DNA of 64,000 bases from Arthrobacter terricola (GTDB lineage: Bacteria; Actinomycetota; Actinomycetes; Actinomycetales; Micrococcaceae), in assembly GCF_004354015.1 (NCBI RefSeq), contig NZ_SMRU01000005.1, positions 62,001 through 126,000 of the forward strand, read 5' to 3'. Shown here piece by piece: positions 32,894 to 41,129 of this stretch; position 1 is the first letter of the stretch, and every line of letters begins with the position of its first letter. The notes under the pieces are model-generated. The model made no database searches. It was not told where the DNA came from and worked only from the letters and a program-made list of their open reading frames with translations. The position numbers were made by a program, and so were the translations under genes.

Positions 32894-34438
32894 ATGTTCA
32901 GCCCGTCCACAACCCAGCTCTCCCGCACTCCCTCCGCGCCTAACACTGCGCCGTGGCGCGATTGGGCAGCCCTGGCCCTTTTGATGTTTCCGGTACTGCT
33001 GGTCGCGGTGGACAACACCGCGCTGACCTTCGCTTTGCCGGAAATCGCCAGGAAGCTCGACGTCGGGGGCGTCCAGTTGCTGTGGATCGTGGACTCGTAC
33101 GCGCTCGTATTGGCGGCATTGCTGGTCTCGATGGGGAATCTCGGCGACCGGATCGGCCGCCGTCGACTGTTGTTGCTCGGAAGCACGGGCTTCGCTGCCG
33201 TCTCCGCGGCCTCGGCGTTCGCGCCATCGCCTGAATGGCTCATTGCGGGCCGTGCGGGATTGGGCATTTTCGGTGCCATGCTCATGCCGTCAACGCTGTC
33301 CCTGATCCGCAACATCTTCCCGGACCCCAACCGGCGTCGGCTTGCCATCGCAATTTGGGCTGCCGGCTTCTCGGGTGGTGCGGCGCTCGGCCCGATCTTC
33401 GGCGGCTGGCTCGTTGAGCACTTTTGGTGGGGAGCCGTATTCCTTGTGGCCGTGCCGCTCCTGCTGCCTTTGCTTGCCTTTGGCCCGTTCCTCATCCCGG
33501 AATCCAAGGACAGCAATCCAGGCAAAGCCGATGTCCCAAGCGTCGCTTTGTCCATCTTGGCCATGGCGCCCGTTGTCTACGGCATCAAGGAAGCCGCCGT
33601 GCACGGTTTCGGCCCCGGCCCTGCGGCGTTCATCGTGTTCGGCCTGGCCATGGGAGTCGTCTTTGTCCGCCGGCAGCGCTCCTTGGCTTCGCCCATGTTG
33701 GACGTGCGGCTGTTCAGGAACAAGGTATTCAGCACGGCGATTACCGCCAACATCTTGTCCTTGTTTTCCATGACGGGCTTCATCTATTTCTTCGCGCAGC
33801 ACTTGCAGCTTGTGGAGGGACAGACTCCCATGGAGGCCGGAATCGCGATGGTCCCCGCGCTGCTCGCGACGATCCTCGCGGGGCTCGTGGTGGTTCCCGT
33901 GGTCAAGAAGATCCGGCCGGGACTGGTGGTCGCTTCAGGCCTGACCCTGAACGCGGTGGGCTACCTCGTGGCGGCTGTCGGGAACCATGGCCAAGGGCCG
34001 GGATACCTATTGACCGCGCTCTTGCTGCTCGCCGTGGGAGTCGGTTCGTCCGAGACCATTTCCAACGACCTCATCCTCGGCGCCGTGCCCGCAGACAAGG
34101 CCGGTGCGGCCTCGGCGATCTCCGAGACCGGCTACGAACTTGGATCCCTCCTCGGGACGGCTGTGCTTGGCTCGATCCTCACGGCGTCCTACCAGCAGCA
34201 CCTCCTGCTGCCTGGCGGCTTGTCCGGACACTCGGCCGAACGTTCCCGCGAAACCCTTGCCGGAGCAGTGGATACCGCTGCGACACTCCCCCAGCCGATG
34301 GCCGAAGCCCTGACCGCCGCGGCGCGTTCCGCCTTTGAATCCGGCGTGCACATCACCGCGGCGATCGGGCTGGTACTGATGGCAGGAGCGGCGGTCCTTG
34401 CCGCCGTCGTACTCCGCCGGATACCGGCTGCGAAGTAG
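32894..34438 (+). CDS. MFS drug exporter, DHA2 family
   Basis: A 514-residue proton-driven exporter with 14 predicted membrane helices. Motifs: LVAVDNTALTFALPEIARKL (helix 1), LGDRIGRRRLLLLGS (motif A) and FSGGAALGPIFGGWLVE (motif C). The group includes EmrB, QacA and SmvA and exports quaternary ammonium compounds, dyes or antibiotics. The start is ATG at 32894, next to the operator; a longer frame upstream is blocked by the divergent TetR gene. It is convergent with the SRPBCC gene. Confidence 0.93.
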   Translation: MFSPSTTQLSRTPSAPNTAPWRDWAALALLMFPVLLVAVDNTALTFALPEIARKLDVGGVQLLWIVDSYALVLAALLVSMGNLGDRIGRRRLLLLGSTGFAAVSAASAFAPSPEWLIAGRAGLGIFGAMLMPSTLSLIRNIFPDPNRRRLAIAIWAAGFSGGAALGPIFGGWLVEHFWWGAVFLVAVPLLLPLLAFGPFLIPESKDSNPGKADVPSVALSILAMAPVVYGIKEAAVHGFGPGPAAFIVFGLAMGVVFVRRQRSLASPMLDVRLFRNKVFSTAITANILSLFSMTGFIYFFAQHLQLVEGQTPMEAGIAMVPALLATILAGLVVVPVVKKIRPGLVVASGLTLNAVGYLVAAVGNHGQGPGYLLTALLLLAVGVGSSETISNDLILGAVPADKAGAASAISETGYELGSLLGTAVLGSILTASYQQHLLLPGGLSGHSAERSRETLAGAVDTAATLPQPMAEALTAAARSAFESGVHITAAIGLVLMAGAAVLAAVVLRRIPAAK

Positions 34439-34442
34439 CCGT

Positions 34443-34904
34443 TCAGTTGCCTTCCACGAAGGCCTTCAGGGCATCGAGGAGTCCTTCGGTGCCCTCTTTG
34501 CGGCCTTCGACGTGGTCTTCCGCAGTGAAGTAGGCGCCCTGCTCGGTGAGCGTGAGCCGGGTGCTATCACCGTCGGATTCCAATTCGATGGTGGACAGGG
34601 AGACGGACATCCGCTCGCCGTTGAGATACATCTCGTAGGTGTAGACCATCCGTTCGTTCTCGACGATGTCGTGGTACACGGACTTCATCGTGGACACGAA
34701 TCCGCCCTCGGGACCGCCAGTATCGGTCTCCGTGCCGCCTTCACGGAAGTCGAGGCTGGATTCGCCCTGCGTCCACTCGTCCGGACCGTGGAACCACTTC
34801 TTCTTGTTGCCGTAGTCCGAAAACGCCGCCCAGACGCGGGACACGGGCGCGTCGAGCTTGCGCTCAAGGGTGAAGCTTGCGTGGGTGATGGGGGTGCTGC
34901 TCAT
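34443..34904 (-). CDS. SRPBCC/AHSA1-family protein
   Basis: A 153-residue START-like ligand-binding protein of the activator-of-Hsp90-ATPase-like (AHSA1/DUF1857-type) group, common in Gram-positive bacteria next to ArsR regulators. FTLERKLDAPVSRVWAAFSD forms the first strand-helix pair. The start is the ATG at 34904, six bases after AGGAG that lies in the ArsR stop region, so the two genes are coupled. Function is unknown; such pairs often respond to hydrophobic small molecules or stress. Confidence 0.86.
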   Translation of the reverse strand: MSSTPITHASFTLERKLDAPVSRVWAAFSDYGNKKKWFHGPDEWTQGESSLDFREGGTETDTGGPEGGFVSTMKSVYHDIVENERMVYTYEMYLNGERMSVSLSTIELESDGDSTRLTLTEQGAYFTAEDHVEGRKEGTEGLLDALKAFVEGN

Positions 34905-34906
34905 GG

Positions 34907-35248
34907 CTACTCCTGCTCGGGTTTGTGGTTGAGGAAATTCTCCAAGCGGTCCAGGCGCCGCTCGGCCGAGGTGCGGCGAAGGCCCAGCCAGGCCTCCGCC
35001 TCGCGGACCGTTCCCGGAACTACGCTGCAACTGCGGACCCGTCCGATCTTTTCGCTACGGACCAGCCCGCTGCTCTCCAGGACCTGGAGGTGCTGGACAA
35101 TCGCCGGCAGGCTCATGGCGAAGGGCTTCGCCAGTTCCGAGACCGACGCCGGCCCCTCGCATAGCCGGGCGACGATCGCCCGTCGCGTCGGGTCTGCGAG
35201 GGCGTGGAAGACGGAATCGAGGTCCACGCCGGATTGATTGTTAGGCAC
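34907..35248 (-). CDS. ArsR-family regulator
   Basis: A 113-residue winged-helix regulator. DSVFHALADPTRRAIVARL is the first signature and VSELAKPFAMSLPAIVQHLQ is the recognition part. The metal-type ELCVCDL motif is absent, so it is not a typical metal sensor. The start is a GTG at 35248; upstream residues read from the palindromic operator and are unlikely to be coding. It is divergent from the large PEP-utilising enzyme and co-transcribed with the SRPBCC gene, which it probably regulates. Confidence 0.9.
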   Translation of the reverse strand: MPNNQSGVDLDSVFHALADPTRRAIVARLCEGPASVSELAKPFAMSLPAIVQHLQVLESSGLVRSEKIGRVRSCSVVPGTVREAEAWLGLRRTSAERRLDRLENFLNHKPEQE

Positions 35249-35272
35249 ACACTTAAGTATCTGCTTAAGTGT
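35249..35272. promoter_or_regulatory. ArsR operator
   Basis: ACACTTAAG-N6-CTTAAGTGT is a perfect 9-bp inverted repeat that ends one base before the GTG of the ArsR gene. Such a position over the promoter fits autorepression and leaderless transcription. Start of the divergent enzyme gene is 109 bases away, so dual control is possible. Confidence 0.8.
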
Positions 35273-35380
35273 TGCGAAGTCAATGGGCTTGTGCCTTTCG
35301 CTCAGGAGATGCCCGGCGTAGCGTGTGATGCGGCACCGGCCCACATGAGCACAGGAAACTGGATCGAGGGAGCATCGGCG

Positions 35381-38134
35381 ATGGTTTTCACGCAACGGTT
35401 TGAGGAGATCGACGGCGGAGACGTCGCGAGCGCAGGCGGCAAGGGTGCGAACCTGGGCGAGCTGACCCGCGCCGGGTTCCCCGTTCCGCCGGGCTTCGTG
35501 ATCCTCACGAACGCCTATGTGGCGTTCCTGGAGTCCAACGGGTTGACGGCCCGCGTGGCGGAACTGGCCGGTGGAGGATCCTCCGACGACGCCGAACGGG
35601 AGATCCGCGCCCTGTTCCGTTCCGGCGTCGTTCCGGAAGGGATTTCGGAAGAGATCCAGGCGGCGCTGCTCAGCCTGGGCGCCGGGCCTGAGGCGACCTT
35701 CGCCGTGCGGTCATCCGCCACGGCCGAAGACTTGGCCGACGCCAGTTTCGCGGGCCAGCAAGATACCTATCTGAATATCCATCCCGCCGGCCTCGAAGGC
35801 GCCATCAAGGACTGTTGGGCTTCCCTGTGGACGGCGCGGGCCATGGATTACAGGGCGCGCCGGGCAATAGGCACGGAGGGGTTGAGCCTCGCCGTGGTGA
35901 TCCAAGTGATGGTCGAGTCCGAGGTTTCCGGGGTCATGTTCACGGCCAATCCGCGCACCGGGCGCCGCGAGGAAATCATGGTGAGCGCCGCATGGGGGCT
36001 CGGGGAATCCGTGGTCAGCGGCGCTGTCAGCACTGACGACTACGTAGTGGACAAATCGTCGGCGAAGGCGAAATCGAGTTTCATCGCGGACAAGGACGTG
36101 ATGACCGTTTATGCCACCGGCACGCCGGACAGCACTCCCGGCGGTACCGCCGAACATCCTGTTCCGGATGCGCAACGCCGGCGCGCTGCCCTCGACGACG
36201 AACAACTCACCCAACTATCCGCGCTTGGCAAAGAGATCGAAGACCATTTCGGCGCTCCCCAAGACATCGAATGGGCTTTGGCCTCGGGACATGTCCATGT
36301 TGTCCAATCCCGGCCGATCACAGCCCTGCCCGAACCCGCCGGCGATGCCCCCACAGACTGGACCGTGCCCTACCCGGACGGGCTGTATTTCCGGGCCAGC
36401 ATCGTCGAACAATTGCCGGACCCGCTCTCGACCCTGTTCGCCGACATGATTGACGGCTCGGTCTCGAAGTCCATCACCAAACTCCTCGGCGAGGCCTTCA
36501 AGGGCAAGGCCGTGCGGGAAGGCGACGTGGCGCTGCCCACCATCAACGGCTACGCCTATTACTACTACCGGAACTCCGGCATGTGGCGGGTCATGGCCAA
36601 GTTCCCCGGCGCCATGGTTTCCCTCGCCCGCGGCCAGGCACACATGGGCGTCCAGGGATGGCGGGAATACTCCCATCCCCTCTACGCGAAACTCGTCCGC
36701 GACTGGTCGGCGAAGAATCTCAGTGAGCTCTCGAACGCTGAACTGTTCGACGGCGTCTCACAACTACTCGACGGCGGTACCGTCTACTACACAGCGGTGC
36801 AGTCCGTCATTCCGCTCGCGGCGACAAGCGAGATCGTCTTCGGGCGGTACTACGAAACCTTCGTGCGCCGTGCCGGCGACCCGCCTGCCCTGACCTTCCT
36901 CCTGGGATTCGACAGCGAGCCGATCCGCGCCGAAAAATCGCTCTACGACCTCGCGACGTGGACCAGGAAACACCCCGGGCTTGCCGGTGCGATCACCTCG
37001 GCTCCGATCCAGGCCATCGCCCGAGCGCTCACGCGCACCGGCGAGGGATCCGACGTCGGGATTCCAGGCGCGGACCCTGAATTGTGGCAGGAATGGTCCG
37101 CAAAATTCCATACCCACCTCGACCGCTACGGCCACGCCGTCTTCAACCTGGACTTCCTCAACCCTGTCCCCGCAGACGACCCATCTCCCCTGCTCAGCAC
37201 CTTGAAGTTCTACCTGCGCGGCCAAGGGAACAATCCGCACGAACGCCAGGAAAAGGCGAAGAATCGGCGCGAGGAACAAACGCGAATCGTCCGGCGCAGG
37301 CTCGACCCCGCCCGCCGCGCCGCGTTCGACCGCCTTTTGGGCTGGGCCCAAGCCACCGTCCCGGTCCGGGAAGATGCCCTTGCCGATATCGGCCTCGCGT
37401 GGCCGCTCCTTCGCCGGGTGCTCCTCGAATTGGGCCGGCGGCTGACAGAAGCCGGAGTGATCGCTGCGCCCGACGACGTCTTCTGGCTTCGCACCCAGGA
37501 GGTCACCGCTGCCCGCACTTCCCTCGCCGGCTCCCTCGCCGACTCTCTCGCCGACGCCGTCGAACAGCGAAAAATGGCGTGGCGGGGACAACGCAAGGCA
37601 AACCCGCCCCAGATGTTGCCCGAGATCACGTGGGCGAACCGGGCATTCGGCAGCATGATGCCCGCGAACTCGCGCGAGCAGTCGGGCGACACGATCACCG
37701 GCGTCGGCGCGAGTGGCGGCAAGGTCACGGCCCCCGCCCGGGTCCTTGGCGGACCAGCCGACTTCGACCGGATGGAACCCGGCGACGTCCTTGTGGCGCG
37801 CATGACGACGCCGGCCTGGACATCGTTGTTCGCCATGGCTTCCGCTGTGGTCACCGACGTCGGAGGGCCGCTGAGCCACAGTTCGATCGTCGCTCGCGAA
37901 TACGGCATTCCGGCGGTCTTGGGCACCGCTGTCGCGACGAGCCGCATCGAAAGCGGGCAGCTGATCCGGGTCGACGGCGATGCAGGCACAGTCACGCTCA
38001 AGATCGACGCACAGGAGCCGCCGGAAGCGTCGTCCGCCCGACCATCGAAGGTCAGGACCGCCGTCGGGATCGCGATGGGGGCCGCGCTCGCCGCCGGCGG
38101 TGTCGCCGTCGTCCGTCGCCTGAGGCGCCGGTAA
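35381..38134 (+). CDS. PEP synthase / rifampin phosphotransferase-like protein with C-terminal membrane tail
   Basis: A 917-residue ATP-grasp enzyme. An N-terminal PPDK_N ATP-binding domain (about 1-320; GGKGANLGELTRAGFPVPPG, VRSSATAEDL) is followed by a long middle domain (about 330-770) and a swivelling phosphohistidine domain (about 800-875; VTDVGGPLSHSSIVAREYG, His after Ser). This ATP-middle-His order is that of rifampin phosphotransferase; a C-terminal PEP-binding barrel, as in PEP synthase, is absent. Residues 893-911 (TAVGIAMGAALAAGGVAVV) followed by RRLRRR form a likely tail anchor. Start ATG at 35381 follows GGGAG. The substrate is inferred; antibiotic inactivation is possible but unproven. 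Confidence 0.8.
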   Translation: MVFTQRFEEIDGGDVASAGGKGANLGELTRAGFPVPPGFVILTNAYVAFLESNGLTARVAELAGGGSSDDAEREIRALFRSGVVPEGISEEIQAALLSLGAGPEATFAVRSSATAEDLADASFAGQQDTYLNIHPAGLEGAIKDCWASLWTARAMDYRARRAIGTEGLSLAVVIQVMVESEVSGVMFTANPRTGRREEIMVSAAWGLGESVVSGAVSTDDYVVDKSSAKAKSSFIADKDVMTVYATGTPDSTPGGTAEHPVPDAQRRRAALDDEQLTQLSALGKEIEDHFGAPQDIEWALASGHVHVVQSRPITALPEPAGDAPTDWTVPYPDGLYFRASIVEQLPDPLSTLFADMIDGSVSKSITKLLGEAFKGKAVREGDVALPTINGYAYYYYRNSGMWRVMAKFPGAMVSLARGQAHMGVQGWREYSHPLYAKLVRDWSAKNLSELSNAELFDGVSQLLDGGTVYYTAVQSVIPLAATSEIVFGRYYETFVRRAGDPPALTFLLGFDSEPIRAEKSLYDLATWTRKHPGLAGAITSAPIQAIARALTRTGEGSDVGIPGADPELWQEWSAKFHTHLDRYGHAVFNLDFLNPVPADDPSPLLSTLKFYLRGQGNNPHERQEKAKNRREEQTRIVRRRLDPARRAAFDRLLGWAQATVPVREDALADIGLAWPLLRRVLLELGRRLTEAGVIAAPDDVFWLRTQEVTAARTSLAGSLADSLADAVEQRKMAWRGQRKANPPQMLPEITWANRAFGSMMPANSREQSGDTITGVGASGGKVTAPARVLGGPADFDRMEPGDVLVARMTTPAWTSLFAMASAVVTDVGGPLSHSSIVAREYGIPAVLGTAVATSRIESGQLIRVDGDAGTVTLKIDAQEPPEASSARPSKVRTAVGIAMGAALAAGGVAVVRRLRRR

Positions 38135-38142
38135 GTATTTCC

Positions 38143-38770
38143 CTAGACCGCCTGGTTAAGGGCCGGATCATGGGCCGCGAATCCGCGGGTGATGCCGCCC
38201 AACGTCGCGGTGGCGAGTGTCGAGAGGTAGTCGTGCCGGCGTCGGGCGGTGATGCCGGACTGCGGCTCGAAGGTACTTAATGCGCTCGTCGGCAAGGACT
38301 GAGTGCTCCGGGGAGACGGTTTCCGCGGCGACGGTATCAACCACGACGTCGTCGAGCGGGGTGAGCGTGCGTGCGGCGTCCGCCAAGGCGGCTTCCACGA
38401 CGCTGCGTTCGACGCCCAGTGCCGACGCCGTCTCTGACACTGTGGGCGTGCGGCCCAGGACGCCGGCCAGCGTTTCCTGGACGGACATGGTTTCCTTGAT
38501 GCGCTTGCGGGCTGAACGCGTGGCCCAGTCGCTTGAACGCATCTCGTCCGCGAAGGCTCCGACGATCCGGCGACGCGCAAAGGCACCGAAGGGGACTCCG
38601 AGATCCGGGTCGAAGGAATCAGCGGACGTAATGAGCGCCACGGACCCTACCGACGCGAAATCGTCGCGTGACAAATGTGACCCCCGCGCGCAAACGAGCG
38701 GCAAGCTGCAGAGACCCTTCAGCTTGCCAAAAGTTGCCTGGTACAGACGTGTATTGAGTGAACACACCAC
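38143..38770 (-). pseudogene. Broken sigma-70-family (FliA-like) sigma factor lacking region 4
   Basis: The frame from about 38770 to 38240 encodes a sigma-factor region 2-3 (SADSFDPDLGVPFGAFARRR and WATRSARKRIKETMSVQETL), then runs into an unrelated frame after ADERIKYLRAAV. A second frame picks up at about 38265 with a conserved-looking tail (RRRHDYLSTLATATLGGITR) ending at 38143. Region 4, which contacts the -35 element, is missing between the two, so an internal deletion with frame change is likely. The N-terminus before region 2 also looks shortened. It diverges from the FlgN gene, as in related flagellar clusters. Probably non-functional. Confidence 0.62.
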
Positions 38771-38787
38771 CTAGTAGCTAACAATCC

Positions 38788-39426
38788 GTGTACGCTCAAG
38801 AAAAAGATCTAAAAACGGGCCGCGGAATCATTTTCGGAGGTCGAACCGTGGATTGGGGAACCGTGGGGGCGGACGAGTTATCGGCAACGCTGTGGCGTGA
38901 ACGGAAACAGCTGGAACTGTTGTTGTTCCGGCTCGAATCGCAGTTGCTGCATGTGCGGGCCGGCAATTGGCAGTGGCTGAAGTTCACGGCCGCCGACATT
39001 GAGGGCGTCCTCGAAAACCTGCGGTTCGATACCCTTGCCCGGAACATCGAATCTTCGGCCGTAGCCGTCGAATGGAGGCTCCCCGCCAGCTCCACCCTGC
39101 CAATGATCATCTCGGTGGCGTCATCCGGCCTCTGGGAAGACCTGCTCCGGCAACACCATGAAGCCTTGGTCGAGTTGGTCAAGCGTGTTGAGGTCACGGC
39201 CGCGGCCAACATCGAAGCGTTGTCCGTGGGCCAACAAAGGACCGGCGACCCATTGCCTAACGGTGCACTTACCGGCGACGGCGTTGCAGTGGTCGTCCCG
39301 CCGCGCGACCCCTCGACTGAGGACGACGTGATGTTCCTAGCCGGGAGCGCAAACATCGAACGTGCCTTGGCTGCGACGCGGGATTGCTCGCTGCCGTTGC
39401 TCGAAGAGTTCCTGGGGCTGGGTTAG
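38788..39426 (+). CDS. FlgN-like flagellar export chaperone
   Basis: A 212-residue helical protein with similarity, as I recall it, to the FlgN-type genes that open flagellar clusters in Arthrobacter relatives: ELSATLWRERKQLELLLFRL, GVLENLRFDTLARNIES and GLWEDLLRQHHEALVELVKR. FlgN escorts hook-filament junction proteins FlgK and FlgL. The usual downstream flgK, flgL and fliD genes are absent: an unrelated secreted-protein gene follows 57 bases later. The frame is intact, but its system is not in this window. Family assignment is moderate. Confidence 0.6.
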   Translation: MYAQEKDLKTGRGIIFGGRTVDWGTVGADELSATLWRERKQLELLLFRLESQLLHVRAGNWQWLKFTAADIEGVLENLRFDTLARNIESSAVAVEWRLPASSTLPMIISVASSGLWEDLLRQHHEALVELVKRVEVTAAANIEALSVGQQRTGDPLPNGALTGDGVAVVVPPRDPSTEDDVMFLAGSANIERALAATRDCSLPLLEEFLGLG

Positions 39427-39482
39427 GGCTGGTTGGGTTTTTGGGTTTCGGGTGTCGGCGTGGCTTGGTGAATTCGCGGGTC

Positions 39483-40424
39483 CTATTTTGAGGGCACGCC
39501 GGGGCAGCCTTCGCCTTGGGGGTTCTGGAGGCAGTTATCGGCATAGTTGCGCGTGACCGAGCGCCACACGCTCACAGTCTGCGCCGGGGAAGCGAACTCC
39601 CCCGTGCCCGGGATCGGCAAATCCGGGCCACCATTCACCGAATACGTGCCACGAAACATCGTCGAGACCGACACCTGGAAATCACCGGTCTGCTTGTACA
39701 CGTGGCTCGTACGCGTCTTCTCACCCCACCGCTCCTCCGGCAGCGGACCACCGGCAAACATCGTCGGCCCCAAACCACCGCCATCCCCATACCCGTACGT
39801 GTAATCGGTCGGGGTCGCCACCACACGCACCTTCTGACCGAGGATCACCACATCGAACCGCTGCTCCACCGCATCAGCGAACACGTTCGTCTCAGCACCC
39901 CTGAGAGTGTGCGGACTCGGCTGAATACCCAGAGCGGCCGGCTTGATAGGAAGAGTCCGGAAATCCGACAGAATCCTCCCGGCGAGCCTGGCCAACAGAT
40001 CCTCCGGCTTCTGGTCGTACAAGCACGACGGACCATCACTGGGTGACTTCCAATCGGTCCAGGTCGGATTCTCCAGCGCGCGCGGAGCGACCTTCCAGAT
40101 CACCGCCGAACCGGGCTTCCCGCCCGGCTCCCGCGGCGGACACTGCAACTGACCCGGAAGACACTTCTTATCCAAGTCGTCCCCGACCTGACACTGCAAA
40201 ACCGGTTTGTACTGGTTCGGGTCATCATTGACGACACCGGGGGCGGCTCGAACAAGACCACCCGATTCCCCATCACGAATATAGATAAGCGGCTTTACCC
40301 CCGTATTACTCCAACGCGCTTCGCCATTTTCGGTGGCAGCCGACGCAGGCGGTCCACAAAGGCTCGTCAAAAGGAAAATAACTCCTATCAGGGAAAAGCG
40401 CGAGAGCCAACGTTCGTTGCTCAT
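39483..40424 (-). CDS. Secreted protein of unknown function
   Basis: A 313-residue protein with a signal peptide (about 1-29; FSLIGVIFLLTSLCGPPASA) and an exported mature part with several cysteines. Motifs CQVGDDLDKKCLPGQLQCPP and NCLQNPQGEGCPG suggest disulfide bonds. The centre has FDVVILGQKVRVVATPTDYTYG and THVYKQTGDFQVSV-like segments reminiscent of PKD/Ig-like beta-sandwich folds. The start overlaps the stop of the upstream lipoprotein gene by four bases (ATGA), so they are coupled. Base composition falls toward the AT-richer neighbours. Function unknown; a surface interaction or envelope role is inference. Confidence 0.8.
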   Translation of the reverse strand: MSNERWLSRFSLIGVIFLLTSLCGPPASAATENGEARWSNTGVKPLIYIRDGESGGLVRAAPGVVNDDPNQYKPVLQCQVGDDLDKKCLPGQLQCPPREPGGKPGSAVIWKVAPRALENPTWTDWKSPSDGPSCLYDQKPEDLLARLAGRILSDFRTLPIKPAALGIQPSPHTLRGAETNVFADAVEQRFDVVILGQKVRVVATPTDYTYGYGDGGGLGPTMFAGGPLPEERWGEKTRTSHVYKQTGDFQVSVSTMFRGTYSVNGGPDLPIPGTGEFASPAQTVSVWRSVTRNYADNCLQNPQGEGCPGVPSK

Positions 40425-41068
40425 GCCAGTGGATTAACTGAGTCAAGCATCCATGCACCGTCAATAAACCTTAAGAAGGCGACATTCGCAGTGTTAGTCT
40501 CCTCGCCGGGCTGTCGGTATTCAATCCCTCCGGGTCCCCAATAGCGAATCTCACTCTGGATAACCTGAACAATCACGGGGATCCTACCGTCATTATGCGG
40601 AGTGAAGTTGGACTCGAAAGTCGGAGTCGAAAATGATCCACCACTGAGCCAACGATCCCCGGCATACGCTTTGGGAACGACCTCCTTCACTCCCTCGCAC
40701 ATCTCACAATTCGGTCCAGTGAGCTTCGTTAGCAGACCAATGTCACCGGTTTCATATGCGTACCCCATCACTTGAAACCAATAGGCCGTAAACGCTTCGG
40801 CGCCTTCCTTGCTGTTCGCCTTTGCAGCCTCCGGCAGCACGGGAATCGGGACATTCTGCGCTTTCCCCGTGGCGTCCCCGCGCTTGTAGACAGGTGTCGG
40901 CGTTGGAGTTGGCGTGACAGAGGCACTGACCGAGGCACTCGGCGAAACCGATTCGCCCCCTCCGGCCTGCGTCCCTGAAGAACACCCGAGTAGGACGGCC
41001 GTCGTTGTTGCGAAGACGGCGCCAAGTGTCAGGCGAGAACGTAATGAACCAGAAATCAGTAAATACAT
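40421..41068 (-). CDS. DUF6318-like lipoprotein A
   Basis: A 215-residue lipoprotein with lipobox LLGCSS (Cys near 29), a Ser/Thr/Pro-rich linker (ASVTPTPTPTPVYKRGDATG) and a conserved domain with KAQNVPIPVLPEAAKANSKE, GYAYETGDIG and a CEMC pair. I place it in the DUF6318 group of Arthrobacter-type proteins from memory. It has the same architecture as the next gene (41130-41759), so the two are paralogues. It is coupled with the secreted protein gene downstream. The upstream region is AT-rich and carries TCCCCCAAT, also found before the paralogue. Confidence 0.8.
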   Translation of the reverse strand: MYLLISGSLRSRLTLGAVFATTTAVLLGCSSGTQAGGGESVSPSASVSASVTPTPTPTPVYKRGDATGKAQNVPIPVLPEAAKANSKEGAEAFTAYWFQVMGYAYETGDIGLLTKLTGPNCEMCEGVKEVVPKAYAGDRWLSGGSFSTPTFESNFTPHNDGRIPVIVQVIQSEIRYWGPGGIEYRQPGEETNTANVAFLRFIDGAWMLDSVNPLA

Positions 41069-41077
41069 AATTTTATT

Positions 41078-41086
41078 TCCCCCAAT
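41078..41086. promoter_or_regulatory. Conserved 9-mer before lipoprotein A
   Basis: TCCCCCAAT (ATTGGGGGA on the gene strand) lies 10 bases before the ATG. The same 9-mer lies at 41769-41777 before lipoprotein B. It may be an unusually strong Shine-Dalgarno (GGGGGA) with shared flanks. Confidence 0.5.
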
Positions 41087-41129
41087 ATTTTTCAGATGTG
41101 AACTACCTAAAAAGCGTCCAGACGGTGAG

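Noticed and set aside
35204..35380. Longer N-terminus for the phosphotransferase-like enzyme
   Set aside because: It would begin inside the ArsR gene and cross its operator; GGGAG before the ATG at 35381 decides.
37084..38280. Second gene overlapping the end of the phosphotransferase-like gene
   Set aside because: Arg/Pro/Gly-rich frame, a shift of the real gene.
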